64,000 nucleotides of DNA from positions 1 to 64,000 of the forward strand of contig NZ_CZRP01000012.1 of NCBI RefSeq assembly GCF_001458115.1. The letters are read 5' to 3'. Below, one piece after another: positions 60,714 through 64,000 of the stretch. Below the pieces are notes generated by a model. It worked only from the letters and a program-made list of their open reading frames with translations, was not told the origin of the DNA and made no database searches. Positions within the stretch are counted from its first letter, which is position 1; every line of letters starts with the position of its first letter. Source of the stretch: Gracilibacillus massiliensis. GTDB lineage: Bacteria; Bacillota; Bacilli; Bacillales; Amphibacillaceae. Made by a program: the position numbers and the translations under genes.

Positions 60714-61694
60714 ATGTCATTTAATATAGAAAAGGCATTTACACATTTAGATAAATTAACTGATTCGATAGAAGAGACAGAAAATCAACCATACTTAGAT
60801 AGTCTAATTTTGGCCTTGCGTGTTATTCAAACAAATGAAGAAGTAGATGTAACAGAGCAACAAGCACAACATATCAAAGAATTAAAAGAGCTATTAACAC
60901 AAGATGAAGTAACAAGTGAAGACATTCGCAAGATGATTCAATTAGCCTTAATTAAGGGAATGAAAGGTTCTACCCAACACCAACATGTGGTGACACCGGA
61001 TTCCGTCGCTATGTTTATGGGGTATTTTATTCAAAAATTACTACCGGAATCCAAGTCGTTTCGTTTATTTGACCCTGCGAGTGGTGCTGCAAATTTATTA
61101 ACAGCTGTTATTAATCAAGTAGAAGCAAAGATAGAAGGTTATGGAAGTGAAATCGACCCTACCTTAATTCAATTAGCGGTAGAAAGTGCGAATTTACAAA
61201 AAGTATCTATAGAATATTTTCATCAAGACAGTTTAGCACCTTTATTCTTAGAACCAGTGGATACCGTCGTTTCCGATTTGCCTGTCGGTTATTATCCTGA
61301 CGATGAACATGCTGCAAAGTTTGACTTATGTGCTGAAGAGGGACATACGTATTCACATCATTTATTTATAGAACAAAGCATCAATTATACAAAAGAAGAA
61401 GGCTTCTTATTATTTTTGATTCCTAACTTTTTATTTACAAGTGATCAAAGCGATACATTACAAAAGTATCTGCAAAAGCATGCACATATTTTAGCACTCT
61501 TACAATTACCGTTATCTATGTTTTCTTCTGAGCAACATGCTAAAAGTATCTTAGTATTACAAAAGCAGGGAAAAAATACAAAACCACCAAAACAAACATT
61601 AATGGCGCAATTACCTTCTTTTAAAGATGTTCATGCAACACATAATATGCTTAGAAAGATTGACGATTGGTTCAAATCAGAAAAGAGCAAATAA
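60714..61694 (+). CDS. ytxK: Class I methyltransferase-like protein YtxK
   Basis: 326 residues. The fold is that of N6-adenine DNA methyltransferases (type I HsdM-like): PDSVAMFMGYFIQKLL, FRLFDPASGAANLLTAVINQ (motif I) and VDTVVSDLPVGYYP, where the usual catalytic NPPY is replaced by SDLP, so DNA methylation is doubtful. HHLFIEQSINYTKEEGFLLFLIPNFLF follows. YtxK is always next to ackA in Bacillus; its activity is unknown. The start follows TGGAGGGAAAG. ackA begins 160 bases later. Confidence 0.9.
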   Translation: MSFNIEKAFTHLDKLTDSIEETENQPYLDSLILALRVIQTNEEVDVTEQQAQHIKELKELLTQDEVTSEDIRKMIQLALIKGMKGSTQHQHVVTPDSVAMFMGYFIQKLLPESKSFRLFDPASGAANLLTAVINQVEAKIEGYGSEIDPTLIQLAVESANLQKVSIEYFHQDSLAPLFLEPVDTVVSDLPVGYYPDDEHAAKFDLCAEEGHTYSHHLFIEQSINYTKEEGFLLFLIPNFLFTSDQSDTLQKYLQKHAHILALLQLPLSMFSSEQHAKSILVLQKQGKNTKPPKQTLMAQLPSFKDVHATHNMLRKIDDWFKSEKSK

Positions 61695-61854
61695 TCAGAA
61701 AATAAAAATTTTATGAAGGAAACGTTACCATTGAATATTCCGGTTGCAAACTTATTCTGACGGTGTTTAAATGGAGTGGGGAATGTTTGAAAAAATAAAA
61801 AATCCATTGTTACACTTGACAGGATAAGTAACAGACAGATCGAAAGGAATGAAA

Positions 61855-63042
61855 ATGTTGCGTAAAATTTTAGCTATTAATGCTGGTAGTTCTTCACTTA
61901 AATTTCAGCTGATAGAAATGCCAGAAGAAAAAGTCTTATCAAAAGGACTAGTAGAACGCATTGGGATTGCAAATTCGGTTTTCTCGATTGAATTTGGTGA
62001 AAAAGAAGAGGAAGAAACTAGAGATATTGCGGATCATGCAATAGCGGTGAAGTTGTTATTAGATAAATTAATCTCATTTGGTGTAATTAAGAGTTTAGAT
62101 GAAATAGAAGGTATTGGTCATCGTGTTGTGCATGGTGGAGAGAAGTTCAGTGATTCTGTAGTAATTACAGAACAAGTTATCAAAGAGATTGAAGAGGTGT
62201 CAGAATTAGCGCCATTACACAATCCCGCGAACTTAACGGGGATTCGTGCTTTTCAAGAGGTACTTCCAAATGTTCCTGCCGTGGCAGTATTTGATACAGC
62301 TTTCCACCAAACAATGCCTGAGCAATCATATTTATACAGTTTACCATATGAGTATTATCAAGATTATGGTATACGTAAATATGGTTTTCATGGTACTTCC
62401 CATAAATATGTTGCCGAACGTGCATCAGAGTTAATGGGTCTTCCATTAAAACAATTGCGTTTATTATCTTGTCACCTTGGAAATGGTGCCAGTATCGCAG
62501 CAATAGAAAATGGAAAATCAATTGACACATCAATGGGCTTTACACCTTTAGCTGGTGTGACAATGGGAACGAGATCTGGAAATATTGATCCGGCACTTAT
62601 TCCATATATTATGGAAAAAACCGGTCAAACCGCTTCAGAAGTAATGAATGTTTTAAATAAAAAAAGCGGTATGCTAGCTCTCTCTGGTTTTTCTAGTGAC
62701 CTTCGTGATATTCAGGAAAAAGCAATTAGTGGCGATGGACGAGCTGAGCTTGCTTTACAAGTATTTGCTGAACGGATTCATAAATATATCGGTTCCTATG
62801 CAGCAAGAATGCATGGAGTAGATGCGATTATATTTACTGCAGGTGTAGGAGAAAACAGTGTAGACATTCGCGAACGTGTCTTGAAAGGACTTGAATTCAT
62901 GGGAGTTTATTGGGATCCAAGTTTAAATAATATCCGCGGAAAAGAAACGTTTGTTAATTATCCACACTCACCGGTAAAAGTCATCGTAATTCCGACCAAT
63001 GAGGAAGTTATGATTGCTAGAGATACGGTACGTTTAACATAG
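61855..63042 (+). CDS. ackA: Acetate kinase
   Basis: 395 residues from ATG 61855, six bases after AAAGGA; ATG 61849 is directly against the site. ASKHA-fold motifs: [15 protein letters not shown] (phosphate 1), [36 protein letters not shown] (active His), [13 protein letters not shown] and [25 protein letters not shown]. It makes ATP and acetate from acetyl phosphate in overflow metabolism. B. subtilis ackA is activated by CcpA through an upstream cre; no convincing cre was found here by eye. A strong terminator follows. Confidence 0.97.
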   Translation: MLRKILAINAGSSSLKFQLIEMPEEKVLSKGLVERIGIANSVFSIEFGEKEEEETRDIADHAIAVKLLLDKLISFGVIKSLDEIEGIGHRVVHGGEKFSDSVVITEQVIKEIEEVSELAPLHNPANLTGIRAFQEVLPNVPAVAVFDTAFHQTMPEQSYLYSLPYEYYQDYGIRKYGFHGTSHKYVAERASELMGLPLKQLRLLSCHLGNGASIAAIENGKSIDTSMGFTPLAGVTMGTRSGNIDPALIPYIMEKTGQTASEVMNVLNKKSGMLALSGFSSDLRDIQEKAISGDGRAELALQVFAERIHKYIGSYAARMHGVDAIIFTAGVGENSVDIRERVLKGLEFMGVYWDPSLNNIRGKETFVNYPHSPVKVIVIPTNEEVMIARDTVRLT

Positions 63043-63052
63043 AATAAAAGAT

Positions 63053-63090
63053 AAAAACCCTGTTTCTAACTCGTTAGAAACAGGGTTTTT
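63053..63090 (+). terminator. Terminator after ackA
   Basis: AAAACCCTGTTTCTAAC, loop TC, GTTAGAAACAGGGTTTTT. A long perfect stem with a T-run. Confidence 0.92.
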
Positions 63091-63122
63091 GTAATTAGTA
63101 AAGAAATTATATTAGCATTGTC

Positions 63123-63272
63123 ATGTCTAGCTCCGAGAGCCCAGAAACTAGGCGACTTCACAAATCGCCCTACGATAAGTCATCATCGACTCGCAAGCTC
63201 GCCGTGATTCCTTTATCTCAGTTGATTCGCTCCAGTCGCTACGTTTCTAAACGGGCGCTCTGCGCTTTTCAT
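63123..63272. repeat. Bacillaceae intergenic palindromic repeat
   Basis: Begins ATGTCTAGCTCCGAGAGC and ends GGGCGCTCTGCGCTTTTC, with CGATAAGTCATCATCGACTC and CCGTGATTCCTTTATCTCAG in the middle. This resembles a repeat I recall as common between genes in Bacillaceae genomes. The ends pair (AGCTCCGAGAGC with GCGCTCTGCGCTT), forming a long imperfect hairpin. It separates ackA from the usp gene. Confidence 0.65.
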
Positions 63273-63278
63273 ATTATA

Positions 63279-63722
63279 TTAACTTCTAACAACTAACACA
63301 TCAGATTTGGCATATCTGGTAATACTTTCTGATACACTCCCGATTAAAAATCTTTCTACAGCATTCATACCTGTGGCACCACAAATAATAAGGTCTGCTT
63401 CAAACTTTTTAGCTAAATCTTTTGGAATTTTAATTTTGGGTGAGCCAATTTCTACATGAGTTGTAATATCATTTATTCCTCTGTTACGAGCTTTTTCTTT
63501 ATAATCATCAAGTAATGTTTGGGCATAACTCTCAGATCGAGCTGCTAATGTTTGATCATATACTTCTGGAGCAACAGTTGTAATTGTTCTTGTATCAATG
63601 ACATGTGCTAAAAACATTTTAGCATCATTTCGCAGTACAATATCTACTGCTTTTTTAAAAGCTAGTTCTGAAGCATCAGAACCATCCACTGCTACTAATA
63701 TTCGATCATATTCAAAAGTCAT
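63279..63722 (-). CDS. Universal stress protein, UspA family
   Basis: 147 residues from ATG 63722, after GGGGATTTCGAG; the longer upstream frame lacks support. The fold is shown by the start FEYDRILVAVDGSDASELAFKKAVDIVL and the ATP-binding motif LIICGATGMNAVERFLIGSVSESITRYAKSDVLVVRS (G-2x-G-9x-G-S/T type). Such proteins bind ATP and dimerise, and rise in starvation and stress. Cytosolic. Precise function unknown. Confidence 0.9.
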   Translation of the reverse strand: MTFEYDRILVAVDGSDASELAFKKAVDIVLRNDAKMFLAHVIDTRTITTVAPEVYDQTLAARSESYAQTLLDDYKEKARNRGINDITTHVEIGSPKIKIPKDLAKKFEADLIICGATGMNAVERFLIGSVSESITRYAKSDVLVVRS

Positions 63723-63901
63723 CTCGAAATCCCCTTTCGTTTCTATAAGATTATTATAACATGTATCCGCTTTCTTTTGAAAGAATGAATAAATGTTTCT
63801 TACTCTACATATACCACTAATAGCGCTCATTAAAACAATCTTCAGAGAAAAACAATAATTTTGAACGAGTGCTTTTTTGAAAAGGATTTCTTTTTTCTTC
63901 G

Positions 63902-63950
63902 CGGGATATGTAATGTTGTAGACGGGATAATTGGTTGTCTTAACGGGATA
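63902..63950. repeat. Three CGGGATA iterons at 21-bp spacing
   Basis: GGGATA occurs at 63903-63908, 63924-63929 and 63945-63950, each preceded by C (CGGGATA), exactly 21 bp apart, so on one face of the helix. It is upstream of the usp gene and before the next gene, which lies outside the window. The array may be a protein-binding site. Confidence 0.45.
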
Positions 63951-64000
63951 AGTCTTTATATCCTGTCAAGCATGCCAATGTTTAAGCTAAATTTGTCACA

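Noticed and set aside
61780-61850. cre site upstream of ackA
   Set aside because: No sequence near the promoter fits TGWAANCGNTNWCA well, although CcpA control is expected from relatives.

Overview
The window comes from a low-GC, spore-forming member of the Bacillaceae. The evidence is an alpha/beta small acid-soluble spore protein, GerW/YtfJ, EzrA, CcpA, AcuABC, a T-box tyrS leader, and a gene order that largely follows the B. subtilis yt- region (ytfP-ytgP-ytzG; ytlP-ytlQ-ytmP-ytzH-trmB; ytpP-ytpQ-ytpR-sftA-murC-ytxGHJ-aroA-ccpA-motPS-acuCBA-tyrS-rpsD-ezrA-nifZ-thiI-sspA-nadK2-ytfIJ-ytxK-ackA). MotPS-type stator genes and the overall look fit a halophilic or alkaliphilic genus near Oceanobacillus or Gracilibacillus. 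The genus cannot be fixed from the sequence alone.

Layout. 1-340 is the end of an rRNA operon (23S 3' end, 5S). 0.4-9.6 kb holds core genes: flavoprotein, lipid II flippase, RsuA-type pseudouridine synthase, K+ channel, RNA phosphodiesterase, TrmB. 9.7-11.04 kb is a dispersed palindromic repeat (copy A) interrupted by an apparently ORF-less group II intron. 11.1-25.3 kb carries peptidase, redox, SftA, MurC, YtxGHJ, an FtsA-like ATPase and DAHP synthase genes, with repeat B at 20 kb. 25.4-34.2 kb has repeat C, ccpA, motPS, repeat D interrupted by an IS110-family element, acuCBA and repeat E. 34.3-45.4 kb has a class A PBP, T-box/tyrS, a DUF3231 gene, a short-Q-loop cytochrome bd operon with tiny membrane proteins, a CoxG-like gene and an Na+/amino-acid symporter. 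45.4-54.2 kb has rpiA, rpsD with leader, fRMsr, ezrA, nifZ-thiI and sspA. 54.3-58.6 kb is more accessory: an amidohydrolase, a solo TnpB element, a monooxygenase and a methyltransferase. 58.7-63.7 kb returns to core genes (nadK2, ytfI, ytfJ, ytxK, ackA, uspA).

The most interesting signal is the mobile-element ecology. Five copies (A-E) of a ~490-535 bp repeat are each built from two ~130-bp hairpin arms in opposite orientation. Two unrelated RNA-guided elements, a group II intron and an IS110 insertion sequence, have landed within about 8 nt of the same position of the conserved arm motif. The IS110 upstream non-coding region can be read as a complete bridge RNA: its target loop matches the occupied site and its donor loop matches the element's own ends, in the order known for IS621. 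A solo TnpB element with a probable omega-RNA adds a third RNA-guided system.

Other points: an apparent AUC start codon for the RsuA-type pseudouridine synthase, sftA split into two overlapping frames, perfect palindromes in the ccpA promoter, and unannotated small proteins flanking the cytochrome bd genes.
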